Shown piece by piece: positions 45,832 to 58,177 of a stretch of DNA of 64,000 nt; position 1 is the stretch's first letter, and each line of letters begins with the position of its first letter. Source of the DNA: Chiridota heheva (lineage: Eukaryota; Echinodermata; Holothuroidea; Apodida; Chiridotidae); contig JAIGNY010001194.1 of assembly GCA_020152595.1 (NCBI GenBank), positions 856,001-920,000 of the forward strand, given 5' to 3'. Both the position numbers and the translations under genes were made by a program. The notes beneath the pieces are model-generated. The model made no database searches, was not told the origin of the DNA, and was given only the letters and a program-made list of their open reading frames with translations.

Positions 45832-48800
45832 TGTGAAGATCACTGAGATTTGGAAATCTATGACGATAGGCTGAATGGAGATTTCGAGCCTAGATACTGA
45901 ATTCAAATCGTTTTTTTTTTTCTTCGTATTTTTTCTTGTTTCCCCAATAAAATTATTGGGGGCCTTGGCCCCACGGTTCCTAGGTCACTGCAATACAACG
46001 TCATTTAAACTTTTTAAGTGACAAAGACAACGTGATCACATGAATTTGTTTGTCCATGATTCATAAGAAAATAAACATTAATTTGTAGCAATATTTCGTC
46101 AAATCTTCTTTTTATTTGGAGGGGAGAGGGGAGGAAGGTTAGGTTAGAAAAGCACCGAAGGGATTAATTAGTTACCAATTCCCTGACTTTGCATTTCCGT
46201 CTTTCAAATTATTCGTTTGAAACGTACGTACCCCCCCCCCCCCCCTCCCCTTTTCTTCCCTCCCCTTCCCTTACTTGAAATACTGCTCCGCGGCCAATGG
46301 CTGGGGAACATTTTGAACATTTTCAAGGTCTGAAAGCGAGAAATATAAAGAAAATCATTTTGAGGTGTTTTTCTGTTCATACATCACATTTTTTTCAATG
46401 TATTAATTCAAATTCAAATTGTGATTACTCATAACGAGAAAACTATTTTCAAAATTCAAAGACTACTAAACTCAGACTTAAATGCTCTTTTTGGTCACTG
46501 GTTGAAAAGAAACTTTTGTACCTGTCCGTAGACATTTAAGCAAAACTTTAGCCTCTTTATCTCTCGGCTAACTTGATTATTTGAAGGAGCACAATTTTTG
46601 CAATGGGCAACTTTGAAAGTTATTTCATGTGACGAAATAACAGTAATATACCTTTAAGGCCAATGCACTAATTAGGCGCGTGATATAAATCGTGTGCAAA
46701 AGTACCTTATTCAATGCTCTGAATAAGCAATTTAACAAAAAAAAGATGATGCTACTTCAAAACTACCGTAGGAAAAGTGCGGCCGTCTTTTCAACATTGA
46801 TAGATTGATATTTAAGCTAGTGTACATTGCAAATTGAATAGTAGCAAAATTGCTCAATTTGTAGCATATTCTGTAAAAAACAAACAGCAGTAAAACTCTT
46901 TATTATTTCAACAGGATCAATTGATTCCACTCACCAGTACGAAGGAATTATACAAAGTAAGTTGAAAACGTACTTCATTTTTAGCCTTTGTCCCTTGAAT
47001 CGTAGTATAATTTGGCAGATAAAAAATATGTTCCAATATCTAACAAGGGACTTGTATTATTTTATAAGTTGAATATACCTGTTCGTTGTTGTTGGTTATA
47101 TATATATATTTTTATGCTGGGCCGCTGTGTAACAAGTATATAACTTAACATAGTAAGAAATACAATTTAGATATTGTGTCTGCAGGTATGTTAGGACAGG
47201 GCTATTGGAGACCTCTAACTATTTTGTTGGAAGGAAGGGGTGGGGGCAAAATTATATACGAAAGTGATGGACACGTACATGCTATGGAATCAGGAAATCT
47301 TAGCGACTTACTTCGACAGATAACTCCTTTCCCCTCCCCCTCCTCCACCAAATACATACATAATAAAAGAAATTCAAAATAGAGTAAAACATTATAAAAA
47401 AAAGGATATTTTTAGTTTCCCCGGAATTTTAAGCAAAGGTCTGAAAATTTGGTAGATCAGTTTAACATTAAGTTTTTGGGAGATTTTGTGTTCCTTTCGG
47501 ATTTTACTTTTCGAAACTTTTGATTCGAAAATTAGGAAATGGTAGACCATTATTCAGAATTATGGAAAGAATTAGATTATCAAATCAGAAAATGATTGTT
47601 TTTTTTCCCCTGGAAAAAGGTCCAATGAAAATGGATTTTGTACCACCAGATTAGTATGTTAGTATGTTACAAAAGGCTCAGTGTACATACATATACTTGC
47701 GGATATAAATGCAATTATTCTTAGAAAAACATTGTCTTGCTTAAACTGTAATGGTGTTGTGATATTGCGAATTGAGTAATTCTATAATCTTCTTAATTCT
47801 TGTCATTTAAATTGGTCACAGTCCAAGTTTTTAATGTAAGCCCTAAAAAAAAAAAAAAAAAAATTTTTCCCATCCCCCATTGAAAACTCTGCATGGTCTA
47901 TGGTCGCATTATCTGATTATTGGTGTGTCATGTCCCATTGACTAGCTATAAAGCAAAATTGGCTTAATCTTAGACAAATACAAAATTCAAGAAAAAACAA
48001 TCATTGATCCTTGTTGTATGCAATGCATTACAACTTTCCGCATTTGAAGGCTATTATAAAATTAAAGTTGCAAATGATATATTTTGATATTCAATAATCT
48101 GACAACAAACAGTGACTGATAGGAAATTGTAACCTCATTATACCTGCTACTTCCATAACTTCATGTTTTTGCATATGATGATATTGGCCCTATGGTCCAA
48201 GAGTGAATTACTCGTGGGGAGCAGGATTCGTCGGCCCGTGGTAAACTCCCCACAAATTATGAGAATTTTCAGCGTTGCATAGATAGGACTTTTCGTGCCA
48301 TTGATCTGTTTATCAGTTTATGCTCTAGATGAAACTATGTGATTTTTCAAAAGGTGCCACAGGTTCATAAAGAGTTTTAAGCAAATTTTCAAGAATTTTC
48401 AACTTAATTTAGCATTTTTACTTTTATTAAAATTATAATACCATTGAGTTTAGTTTTTACTTTGTTTATATTACCTATATATTGGGATGTCATCATAACA
48501 TCGAATGTGATCAAAACGTAAATGCTATGGAATAGTGCACCTTAGCGACTTACTTCAAGAGTTCCCCCTACCAACTGGCCAATTTGATACACATAACGTT
48601 CTCAAATAAATTGTGGTAAAATATTTCCGTACGCATTTCCCCAGAAATTTTGAGGAAAAGTCAGAAAAAGTACTAAATGTGACAAAGTTTTCGGAAATTC
48701 TTTGTTGCTTTTTTGCATGGGGAAAAGGAAGAACATTTTCTGATAGTCTGATATAGTGTGGGGGAGAGGTTTATAAAACGCCGCCTTTCACGATCCGGGC

Positions 48801-48990
48801 GAAGTTCGACACCAATTTTAGGAGATTTATCAACAAATTCGGCTGTTCGAGTAAGTTGGATTCCCCAATCAAACTTCTTGAGACTCACATCTGAGAAGGG
48901 AACAGAAGAAAAATATTAGGGGAAATATATGATGTCTCTGATAGTGAAATAAGGTTATTTCATCTGTTCATATATTTGTGCGTAAAACAT
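45832..48990. other. intergenic; weak 42-nt exon-like segment and a diverged duplication
   Basis: 46914-46955 is bounded by TATTTCAACAG and GTAAGT. The blocks 47270-47460 and 48500-48680 are related (ATGCTATGGAAT, TTAGCGACTTACTTC). No gene is recognised. Confidence 0.35.
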
Positions 48991-48994
48991 GCAA

Positions 48995-49160
48995 ATACCA
49001 ATTTACTGCATATACTACCATGCAGCTACTGCATGCAGCTACTGCATATACTATCATAATCATGCAGCTACTGCATATATCATATATGCAGTTACTATTG
49101 CATATCAGCTTACTAACATAATTATGCAGCTGCCAGCTACATGCATACTATCATATATAT
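48995..49160. repeat. CATGCAGCTACTGCATATA short repeats
   Basis: Around seven partial units with AGCTACTGCAT are separated by TATCATA. It can form hairpins because GCAGCTGC and TGCA are self-complementary. Confidence 0.6.
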
Positions 49161-51909
49161 AGTCTTAATTTCTAAAGACGAATTCTGAGACATATTCAAT
49201 AGATACCTAAATGGCAATGTTATGTGGTAATGGGGTACCCTCCTTTCCAACTTTAATTTTATGAGTTTAGCAACCCCATCATGCCTATAGCCACACACCA
49301 CATGTATGGTCTGATTTTATTCTTCATATTTTTATATTTTTTTTTTCGGGGTGGGGTGGGATGTGATGGAGTTCAGGTACTGCTACTTAAACTTAATCAA
49401 AATTCTTCTTTTTATATTAAACATCAAATCAGTTTATTTGTGACATGGTCTGGTTGTAAGACATCAAACATACACCTCTACCATCATAATATATTTGGTA
49501 TGGTTTTCAACCTTTACAGGAGTATTAATTTCAATTAAAAAGTGTTAACTTAACAAGGGCATAAACTTAAAGGACATTGTTGCACCTCGCTATTTGTTAT
49601 TTCTATTTTTTTCCCGTGAAATAAGAACGGTCTTAGGTTTTACAATTTACGCCTATGTAACTTTGTCTTTTTAGTGCTCCGACATTCATACTACTCTGCG
49701 CTGTGGTACCGTCGGTTTATGGGCATCCCTGCCCTTAATATTTGGGGTTCTAGGCCTTTTTGGACGATGAATGCTGAAATAAAGTGGTGTTTGGTAACCC
49801 GGGTAACATATCGTCTTCTCAGTCGTCTGGCTGATACATCAATTTGTGCAACTTATATTAATTACATAATGAATATATTTGAAGGTTTTTAATGTTCTCC
49901 TGTTTATTCTTTGGAGATCATCTAGTTCTATATATTATGAGTCTTAGGTTCTAGTATGAGTCTAAACTTTTCTACTCTATAGACCTTTTTAAATCTGAAT
50001 CGGCAATTCCCGGATAACTAATTTAATTAATGTCACATGGCCGAGATTCACGAGTCCATAATGGTCCAATTGTAAACTGGAGGAATCTTATTGACCAATA
50101 AAACACTGGAGGAATCTTGGTCGTCGCACAATTTACGCACGGTATGGTACCAAGCGTATGAAAAAACGTTTTCAAGCACACGTATCATACGTGCGTTATT
50201 TATGAAGGAAATGTGCGCGCAAAATACTGCTTACGTTTTCCCCCCAAACCTGCATCTGATTGGTTGGGAAACAAAGTTCCCCCTGCAGCATTTGATTGGT
50301 CGAAGTACTGAGGAAATCACGTTTGGCTAAACTCGGTTTGAAAAGGCCTGTAGAGACTGAGCTGAGTGATGTTTTCAGTGTCAAGTCTGAGATGTCTGAA
50401 ACTCGAATGAATTGGGCAGTTAATTCTAACCTACTCAGATCAGCATTAAGCAATCAGAGATTAACATACGTCATTTAAATATCTATGAAGTATTAAATGA
50501 GTCATCTTTGATACAATCAGAAAATTTACTTATGGGAAAACGGACACGAAACAGAAGGCCTTTTGTTCTGTCAAGATAATTTTACCTGAAAAAGTTCGAA
50601 GTTTTTACAATTTTTATATAATTCTACTCTTTTGGTGCTCCGGCATTCATATATGTCTTGCGCTGTGCTCACTTTGCAATAAATCTGAGAAGTGGTACTA
50701 ATTTTGTTGCCCATAAATTAGACGTTACGCCACTTTGCACTTCTCCTGGGAATCCTTCCCCTGAGGGTGGTGGGTGAAAAACGAAGAATTATGGAAGAAG
50801 AAACCGACCAAGGCAACGCTAATTTTAAAAACATTTTTTTTTTTCCTTTCACTTTATGATTTATCTTTGTGAGCGCTGCCAAAAATGGTTCTTAAAAGAA
50901 AAACTAAAAAGACCCTTAAATAATGCAATATTTGTTCATACATGAAATATTCTTCGAACAATCGAATCAGCAAATTTGTTTTAAAGTTCCAAAGTTAAAT
51001 ATTATCTTATGCCGAGTAAACATATGGCCGACTATACAGACAACATTAGCGCAATTGCTTTAGATCTGAAATCTATTAACAACATTAAAAAAATCAATTA
51101 TTCGAAATTGGTTACAAATTATCCATTCTACAGTTCTACAGCTTTTTAAAATTGTTTGGTACTTTTATTATATCACTGGGCGATATAAGTATTTTCTTAG
51201 GTCTTTTTTAATTGTATACAATTTTTGAATAGATAATCGGATGATTTTTTGTATTCTTTACCATATATCTTTACCCAATCACATTCTAGCAGGAATATAC
51301 TTTCTCCCCATTTTTCAAAGAGTAAGATTTAGGAAAAACGTTACAGAATTATTGCAAGATTTTGAGCTGTCTACCCAATCATACACAACACGCACTGAAC
51401 ATATTTAAAAATCTTTTGTTCCGCTATAACGAAATTTTCAAGACTTTTTAACCCAAATTATAAAACCCATTCTAATAGACTATTCAACATCCGTAGATTT
51501 TTAACTATTTGCCATGTAATGTGGCATAGGGCCTGTAGTAGCGCTTAAGCTTCCCGGATTGTTTATAATCAAATGATAAGGTAAAGCACAGTGGCGCAAC
51601 AATTTTGGGGGGTCCGAACAATGACACTGCGATATGTTTGTTATGGGGCCCCGACCTTCATTATCAAATCTTGCCCCGATGTGAAAGACTTTCAAATATT
51701 TTTTTCTCGCAGTGTGCACCAGTTGCCTACCTACACTTTGAGCCTTGTTTCCTGTCATTTAACCACGTGCCACACAATGCCATTTTTTCTGGGTCAGTGG
51801 ATTTACCTTCTCTCATCGCCTAGTGTATACTTTATATGGACAGATGGAGGATAATCTTTTCCACTAGCCCTTTTACAAGCCCTTATCTTATCACTGTTGC
51901 GTTCATATC
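49161..51909. other. intergenic; no gene recognised
   Basis: GTGCTCCG(A/G)CATTCATA with TGCGCTGTG occurs at ~49674 and ~50635. Several ATTGG motifs lie at 50090-50310. No coding frame has family similarity. Confidence 0.4.
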
Positions 51910-51993
51910 AGCCTGGGAAAGAAGGAGGGGAGGGGGAGGAGGGAGAGGGGAGGGAGGAGGGAGAGGGGAGGGGAGGAGGGAGAGGGGAGGGCT
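51910..51993. repeat. GGGGAGGGAGGA purine microsatellite
   Basis: Uninterrupted G/A tract of ~75 bp on the plus strand with many GGG runs. Confidence 0.85.
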
Positions 51994-51999
51994 CTCCCA

Positions 52000-52215
52000 T
52001 ATGTAAAGTATATGTGTGTGTGCCCCCGAGCAGGTGCCTTTTTGCACCATTTTCGTAATGCAAGTGTCTTTTTTACTATGACAAAATATTACTATAAAAA
52101 TTGTACCCATTTTTTTTTTTTTGTAAAACAAATCTGTCTTATTTCATTATTTTCTTAGTGCAGGTCCCAAAAATTAGGTTTTACTGTGTTAATTTTGTAC
52201 TGCTGGTCCATTTGT
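52000..52215. repeat. diverged relative of the 3780-4078 repeat
   Basis: It shares the order GAGCAGxTGCC, ATTTTCGTAATGCAAGTG and TTAGTGCAGGTCCCAAAAAT with 3780-3870 and onward. Confidence 0.45.
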
Positions 52216-53044
52216 ACAATATTTTTATATTTATACAATATAATGGAATGTTACCACTATTATATTCAGCTATTATCTTTGTTCTGCAAGGTTATCAATT
52301 AAGTGCGAAATGCTTAATTTTGTTATTGTACTGCATGATAATATACAACGGTAAAATATGTTTAGTGTTCTCCGCAATTAAATGCTTTGTAAGAAGACGT
52401 TGTACATGGACTGGTGAAATACAGGGCCGTATCAGCCTATAGGGCCCTGGCCCCCCAAAAATTGCAAAGTTACTCGTATAATAAAATTCATAAATGCATA
52501 TGATAATGTATATGCTAAATAATGCCATATGAAGCGAAGGCTATAGCTCGGCCCCTCCTGTAATCTAAGTCCTGGTATGCGATTAGTTTTGAAATTGATA
52601 TTAGAATTGAAACTTATCTTAGACATTAACAATCAGATCGCAAATACCTGTACACTTTTTAAATATTTGCTTTATCACGATCAGTCTACAGTTTGACGAT
52701 ACCAGAAAAAACACCTTTTTAACCAAATTCGGTTTGTCTTATGAGGCCATAAGGGTGAGTACACGTGTGGGAGTGTGTACAGCTCCCTGATGTTGACTAG
52801 TGTTGAAACTGCAGGTGGGTATAAAGCAAACATTGGTACCATTGTTTTCCTTTTCAAAACTTGTAGAAACTGAAAAAAAACCGTAAGATCATAGCAAAAT
52901 GGGTCACAATATTTTAAAAATGGACTCTTTTTCTTTGCAAAACGTTGCTCAACTTATCATGACCACCGCTTAAGCAGTAAGAAGGGTGATCTCTCAGGAA
53001 GGAAGGGGGGGGCAGGAGTACCCCCAATTTCCCGGTTTACAAGA
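52216..53044. other. no feature recognised
   Basis: AT-rich with a short G-run at 53006. The 113-codon frame at 52101 looks random. Confidence 0.4.
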
Positions 53045-53250
53045 GGAAAATAACACGGGAAATTGCTTCATTTTCGTTAGGCTTTTATCAATTTTCTTCA
53101 TTTTTAGGCAAATGTTCTTCAATTTTCGGTAATTGTTTTCCTTTTTGGGAGCTTTTATAAATTTTCGGGAAATTTTCTTCAATTTTCGAGAAATTTCATT
53201 CTTTTGGGAAAAATCGTCTCAATTTTACCAAATTTGTGTTCATTTTTACC
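53045..53250 (+). repeat. degenerate AATTTTCTTCAATTTTCGGG array
   Basis: A loose ~18-20-bp period of A/T with CGGG cores. The same texture recurs at 57670-57812 and 61425-61515 (reverse) and at 62870-63430 and 63640-63715 (forward). Confidence 0.6.
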
Positions 53251-53948
53251 ATTATTATGTTAAGATCTTCCCAGCTTTACCTCCCAACAGGCAGAAAACA
53301 TGTAACCGGGCAGGTGAAATCCTTTCAGAGGGGAAATGTTTCCCCTGTCCCCTACTTCCTACGCCTCTGCGCTCGGGTGTTCACCACACACTGACACGTC
53401 CCTAACCCAAATACAAATTTGAGCTGTAGTGATTTCTTCACCAATCGAAAATACGCCAATAGTCAAAATCAAATATAGAGTTCATGAACGACATGAGTTT
53501 GACCACAGAAGTTTTGAAATAAAGTGGTGCAACAGTCAAACTGTTTATTTAAGACACCTGAACTTAAAAACCAAGTTCATGTTACTTATTCATATATTTT
53601 CATGTAATTTTGAACTGTAATATAAGGGTTGCCCAAATTATCGAAAATATATACATTTGATACACTTAAAGATAAACAATTTCGAAAATACACAGATACG
53701 TTATCAATCATTGTCAGAAATGAGATCATTTTTTCATCAAATTGTAGCATGTGAACCTAAATATTGATACTCTTAATTACAAAATAAAAAATCAATAAAT
53801 CTTATCTTTCAGGGCAACGTATTGAAATTTATATGACACTATGTCAATTTGCTGTTATGAACTTGACTATGATGCATCGCGTTGTGTTTTCGATGCTCTC
53901 ATACATTGTCCTAACATAAGTAAAAAACTTGTATGCAGGCATACATTC

Positions 53949-54009
53949 ATACACATTCTTTCTTAGAATCAGCCCTTCTTTCCTGATAATCTCTGTGTCA
54001 TATTTATCA
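53949..54009 (+). repeat. left flanking repeat of the RTE-like relic
   Basis: It shares TTTCTTAGAATCAGCCCTTC and about 50 of 60 bases with 55200-55261 on the other side of the reverse-transcriptase fragment. It may be an unusually long target-site duplication. Confidence 0.7.
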
Positions 54010-54079
54010 CCTCACTTTAAAAGAGGAAAGAGTATCACCTAACAAATTTTCATCCTGCGCAACATTTTAGAACAGGTGG

Positions 54080-55195
54080 CTGAATGGCAGTCAACAATAT
54101 ATATCGCTTTGTTGACTTCGAGAAGGCGTTTGACTCAGTGCACAGAGAAAGCCTCTGGAAAATAATGGCAGCTTATGGTATTCCACAAAAGATAATATAT
54201 TTAATTAAAGGTTATATGAAGACAGTGAATGTGCAGTTATAGATGGTGGTGTGGAATCTGAATGGTTTCAAGTAAAAAAGTGGTGTAAAGCAAGGTGATG
54301 TAATGTCAGGGTTCCTTTTTCTGATGGTGGTATACTGGGTGATGAGGAAAACGACTGATGATAACAATAATGGAATTAGATGGAAGTTCATGTCAACTCA
54401 GGACTTAGATTTGCTGATGGTATCGCTCTACTTTCATCTACATATCAACACGTGCAAACCAAAGTGACCAGGTTCAATCAGTATGCTGCACAAACTGGGC
54501 TAAGAATTAATCAGGATAAGGCGAAGTTCATGAAAGTTAACAGCAAATTTGCAAACAAAGTTTATATCGATAACCAACGACTAAATGAAGTAAACAACTT
54601 CAGATACCTTGGTGCAAGAGTAAGCTTAGGAGGTGGTGACGAGGAAGATATCCAAAACAGAATATCTAAAGCAAGAGTAGCATTCATTAAGTTAAAAAAG
54701 ATATGGAACTCAAGCACATTCTCAATATATACAAAAATACGACTGTTTTATTCTCTTGTTGAAGTCTGTACTCTTGTATGGTTGCGAGACATGGAGAGTT
54801 AATGTAGCAGGTAATAAAAAGCTGGATACAGTTATGTTCAAATGCTACAGGAGAATTTTGAAGATCAGATGGCCATATGTAATATCTAACGATGAAATAC
54901 TGAGAATCACTAAACATGACAAAATCAGCACTAAAGTAAAAAGAAGGTGGAGGTGGATTGGTCACGTGATGCGCATGAGCGCTATTAAGCACTGTGTGAC
55001 AGCTATGGGGAGGGAAGAAGGAAAGTTGGTCGTCCTTAAACGACCTGTAGAAGGACAGTCGGGAAGGAGAGAAAAGTGATGGGATGGAGCTTGTGGACAG
55101 AAGCCAGACAAGTCGCAAATAGCAGAGTACAGTGGAGAAAGTGCACTGCAGCCTTGTGGGCCAGGAAGCCTGAAGAAACTAAGTGAGATGAGGTG
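54080..55195 (+). mobile_element. decayed RTE-like reverse transcriptase
   Basis: Palm motif A is seen as FVDFEKAFDSVHRESLW near 54110, motif B as SGVKQGDVMSG near 54280, and motif C as RFADGIALLSS near 54410. The second catalytic aspartate of motif C (FADD) is glycine. The rest follows in two frames: GLRINQDKAKFMKVNS and NNFRYLGARVSLGG, then (from 54756) FKCYRRILKIRWPYVISN and VKRRWRWIGHVMRM, a pattern I know from RTE-type LINEs. Stops and several frameshifts are present. It is flanked by ~60-bp near-identical direct repeats (53949-54009 and 55200-55261). It is 5'-truncated and carries no endonuclease. Confidence 0.8.
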
Positions 55196-55199
55196 ACAA

Positions 55200-55261
55200 T
55201 CATACACAGTATTTCTTAGAATCAGCCCTTCTTTCCTGATATATCTTTGTGTCGCATTTAT
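55200..55261 (+). repeat. right flanking repeat of the RTE-like relic
   Basis: It is the partner of 53949-54009. The shared core is TTCTTAGAATCAGCCCTTCT, followed by TTCCTGAT and a GTGTCxxATTTAT ending. Confidence 0.7.
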
Positions 55262-55439
55262 ATGCATGTTTTATTCACATTGAGAAAGAAAATAAAGGCG
55301 ATCTCTGTAACCGCAGATCTGTTAACGTTTCATTATTACATTCACATCACACAGATTAGAACTATTTATTGTTATTATGAACTTGAATAGCTAAATCTAG
55401 GAATGAGATGTCAATTTGCTTGTGTAACTAGCCCCTATT

Positions 55440-56775
55440 AGTAGTAAGGGGTCACTATACAGGTAGTGACCAATCACTACCTGTATAGCCGCCCCTGATA
55501 TTTTTCAGGTCATCGGATTGCCGTCACAAGATATTCTCGACGACGGAGCTTCTGATTGGTCACTACCTGTATAGCGGCCACTGAGATTTCCCCTCTTGAT
55601 CATCGGATTGCGTCACAAGATATTCTCGACGACGGAGCTTCTGATTGGTCACTACCTGTATAGTGGCCCCTGAGAATTTTCATCTGGGTCATCGGATTGC
55701 GTCATCTTACAGAGAGGGTTTTCAGGTCATCGGATTGATGTCACAGGATATTCTCAACGACGGAGCTTCTGATTGGTCGGGGCACGTCTGTATAGTGACC
55801 TCTGAGATTTTTCTTCTGGGTCATCGGATTGCGTCACAAGATGTTCTCAATTGTTCCGCAGAGTCCTTTTAACGAAATGTATAGCTTTTCCTGACTAAGT
55901 GTGTCAGGTGGGGCTATCATGGTATTCATTGTCGCCCATTAAAACAATAAACCCTGATAATCTGTTGACTAAAAGCTTAGATTTTTCAAGAGTTTAATCT
56001 GTAAAAACAATATAGATAAATCGCCATGTCACGATCATCGATAATATCGGGATAAAATCGTCACAATTTACCGAGTCACATCATTCGAGAAGACATCGTA
56101 CTTGACAATCGAGAAACAGGAAACTTGTCATGTTTGAGAACACATTTTTGAAAATAGGTAATATTTGAGCGGCGATATTTTTTAAACGGTGTGATTTGAG
56201 AAGACGTTTTTTGAAAACGTGTACGATTTGAGAACAAAATTTTATTTTTAAATCCCACTGACTTTGCACAGGGGGCAAGATTAGAGTGACGGTATTTTGA
56301 AAACGTGAATGATTTGAGAAGACAATTTCTTTCGAAACTCCTCATTTGAGAAACAATTTTTCTGAAAGTCATCATTTGAGAAATAATTTTTCTGAAACAC
56401 TGGCATTTGAGGCAGTTTTTGCTAAACTTTTTTCATTTGAGATGACAAAACTGGTGTCTAACGGGGAATGACAAGACAGAAATTCGCTTTAATGTGAAAT
56501 ACGGGGGTCTACGGGGCTTAATCGTGGGAATAATCGGACAAAGCTACGTTTTTATACAGGTAGTGACCAATTAGAAGCTCCGTCGTCGTGAATATCTTGT
56601 GACGCAATCCGATGACCAAGAGGGAATATCTCAGGGGCCGCTATACAGGTAGTGACCAATCAGAAGCTCCGTCGTCGAGAATATCTTGTGACGGCAATCC
56701 GATGACCTGGAAAATCTCAGGGGCCGCTATACAGGTAGTGATTGGTCACTACCTGTATAGTAATCCCTTACTACT
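55440..56775. mobile_element. fold-back element with tandem-repeat arms
   Basis: This 1336-bp element has inverted ends AGTAGTAAGGG and CCCTTACTACT and a 6-bp duplication CCTATT outside (55434-55439, 56776-56781). The left arm (55440-55870) carries several imperfect ~90-105-bp units with TCATCGGATTGCGTCACAAG and GACGGAGCTTCTGATTGGTC. The right arm (56550-56775) carries two such units inverted. Each arm ends in a perfect hairpin with a 15-nt stem CTATACAGGTAGTGA (55455-55488, 56727-56760). The middle (56090-56450) is a degenerate tandem of ATTTGAGAAGAC-like units. No transposase is seen. Confidence 0.78.
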
Positions 56776-57117
56776 CCTATTATGCCGTTTTCTTAGTCTG
56801 TTAGTATTATATTCCCTCTTTTCAATTTTTTGCTTTTATCATATCATGAGATAAACAATCTTTTAACACATTTTAAAAATGTTTCCAAACGAACAACCTG
56901 GTACACAATTGTGAAAAGAATATGTTCAAATATTTGTCTTATATTCTTAAAAAAATGTATACTATAATCCGTGCCATGCGAAATCATAACAGCGTCAGAA
57001 ATAGGTCACATTCCAAAGACATTTTATACGGAGTAAATATGAGATTGAAACTTTTAAACCATGGGTTTAGTTTTTTTTTTTTTTTTTTTTTGGGGTTGTT
57101 CAGTAAGAAAACATGTA

Positions 57118-57497
57118 TCGTAGTAGTGTCGTAATCGTATTGTAACAATGTCGTCATCGTATCGTTTTCGTGTCGTAATCGTATCGTAATAGTGTTGTAA
57201 ATGTATCGTAATCGTGTCGTAATCGTATCGTAATAGTGTCGTAATCGTATCGTAATCGTATCGTAATCGTATCGTAATCGTGTCGTAATCGTATCGTAAT
57301 CGTATCGTAATCGTGTCGTAAATGTATCGTAATCGTGTCGTAATCGTATCGTAATCGTATCGTAATCGTGTCGTAATCGTGTCGTAATCGTATCGTAATT
57401 GTATCGTAATCGTATCGTAATCGTGTCGTAATCGTATCGTAATCTTATCGTCATCGTGTCGTAATCGTATCGTTATTGTGTCGTAATCGTGTCGTAA
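57118..57497. repeat. 11-bp tandem array (GTATCGTAATC type)
   Basis: About 34 units alternate GTATCGTAATC and GTGTCGTAATC. Because 11 is not a multiple of 3, every minus-strand frame stays open and gives the same TIRLRYDYD-like peptide. It is not a gene. Confidence 0.93.
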
Positions 57498-57669
57498 TTT
57501 TTGGGGATCATGGCAAAGAAGGGGGAGGAAGGGGGAGGCAGATTTGATTTTTGTCCCAGCATAGCTATAAACATGCATGAGTCTCTTATATCCAAAACTA
57601 TATATAAGGGGATGGGAAGGGGAGGGGGGGGGTGGGGAAAGGAGTTGGGATGGGTGGGGGTGGGAGTAG

Positions 57670-57812
57670 AACAATTTAATTTTTTGGTAAAAATTGGCGA
57701 CATTTTCAACATATTTGAGAAAATTTCCAAAATATTTAAGAAATTTTCCGAAAATGATGGAAAATTTCCCGATAATTTCCCAAACAAGAAGAAAATTTCC
57801 CGAAAGCTGAAG
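57670..57812 (-). repeat. degenerate AATTTTC/CGGG array (reverse)
   Basis: GAAATTTTCCGAAAATGATG and GGAAAATTTCCCGATAATTT are inverted relatives of 53045-53250. A G-rich stretch precedes it (57605-57660). Confidence 0.55.
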
Positions 57813-58177
57813 TTCAAAGGTAAAAGGAATCTGACTCTTCAAAACCAATTCGTCTCACTTAAGTGGGGTGAAGGTTAAAGAAGGGGAGAGGGGGGGGGGG
57901 GGGTCGTACGCCACCGAGTGTAAAGACATTTTTTTTTTTTTTAGATATTGCCTAGACACGAGAATTATTTTCTAATATGATGAATTTTGATTATTTTTTT
58001 CTATTTTAATCGTTTTGCTTGTTCATGCAAAAACAATCAAAAGAAACGACACGATTTAATATCAGCTTATACGGTAATAATGCAAGTAATTATGAAATAG
58101 CGAGAATGTAATATTTCGTAACACACGAAGAACTCATTATGTATTACCTCGTTTCTGTTCTTTGTGGGCGGCTTATT

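Noticed and set aside
55645..55872. 75-codon frame in the fold-back arm.
   Set aside because: It follows the repeated subunits and has no counterpart in the other arm.
56984..57848. Minus-strand frames of 156 and 264 codons with Asp/Tyr/Arg/Thr repeats.
   Set aside because: They come from the 11-bp array. All three minus-strand frames are open there, so openness is no evidence of coding.
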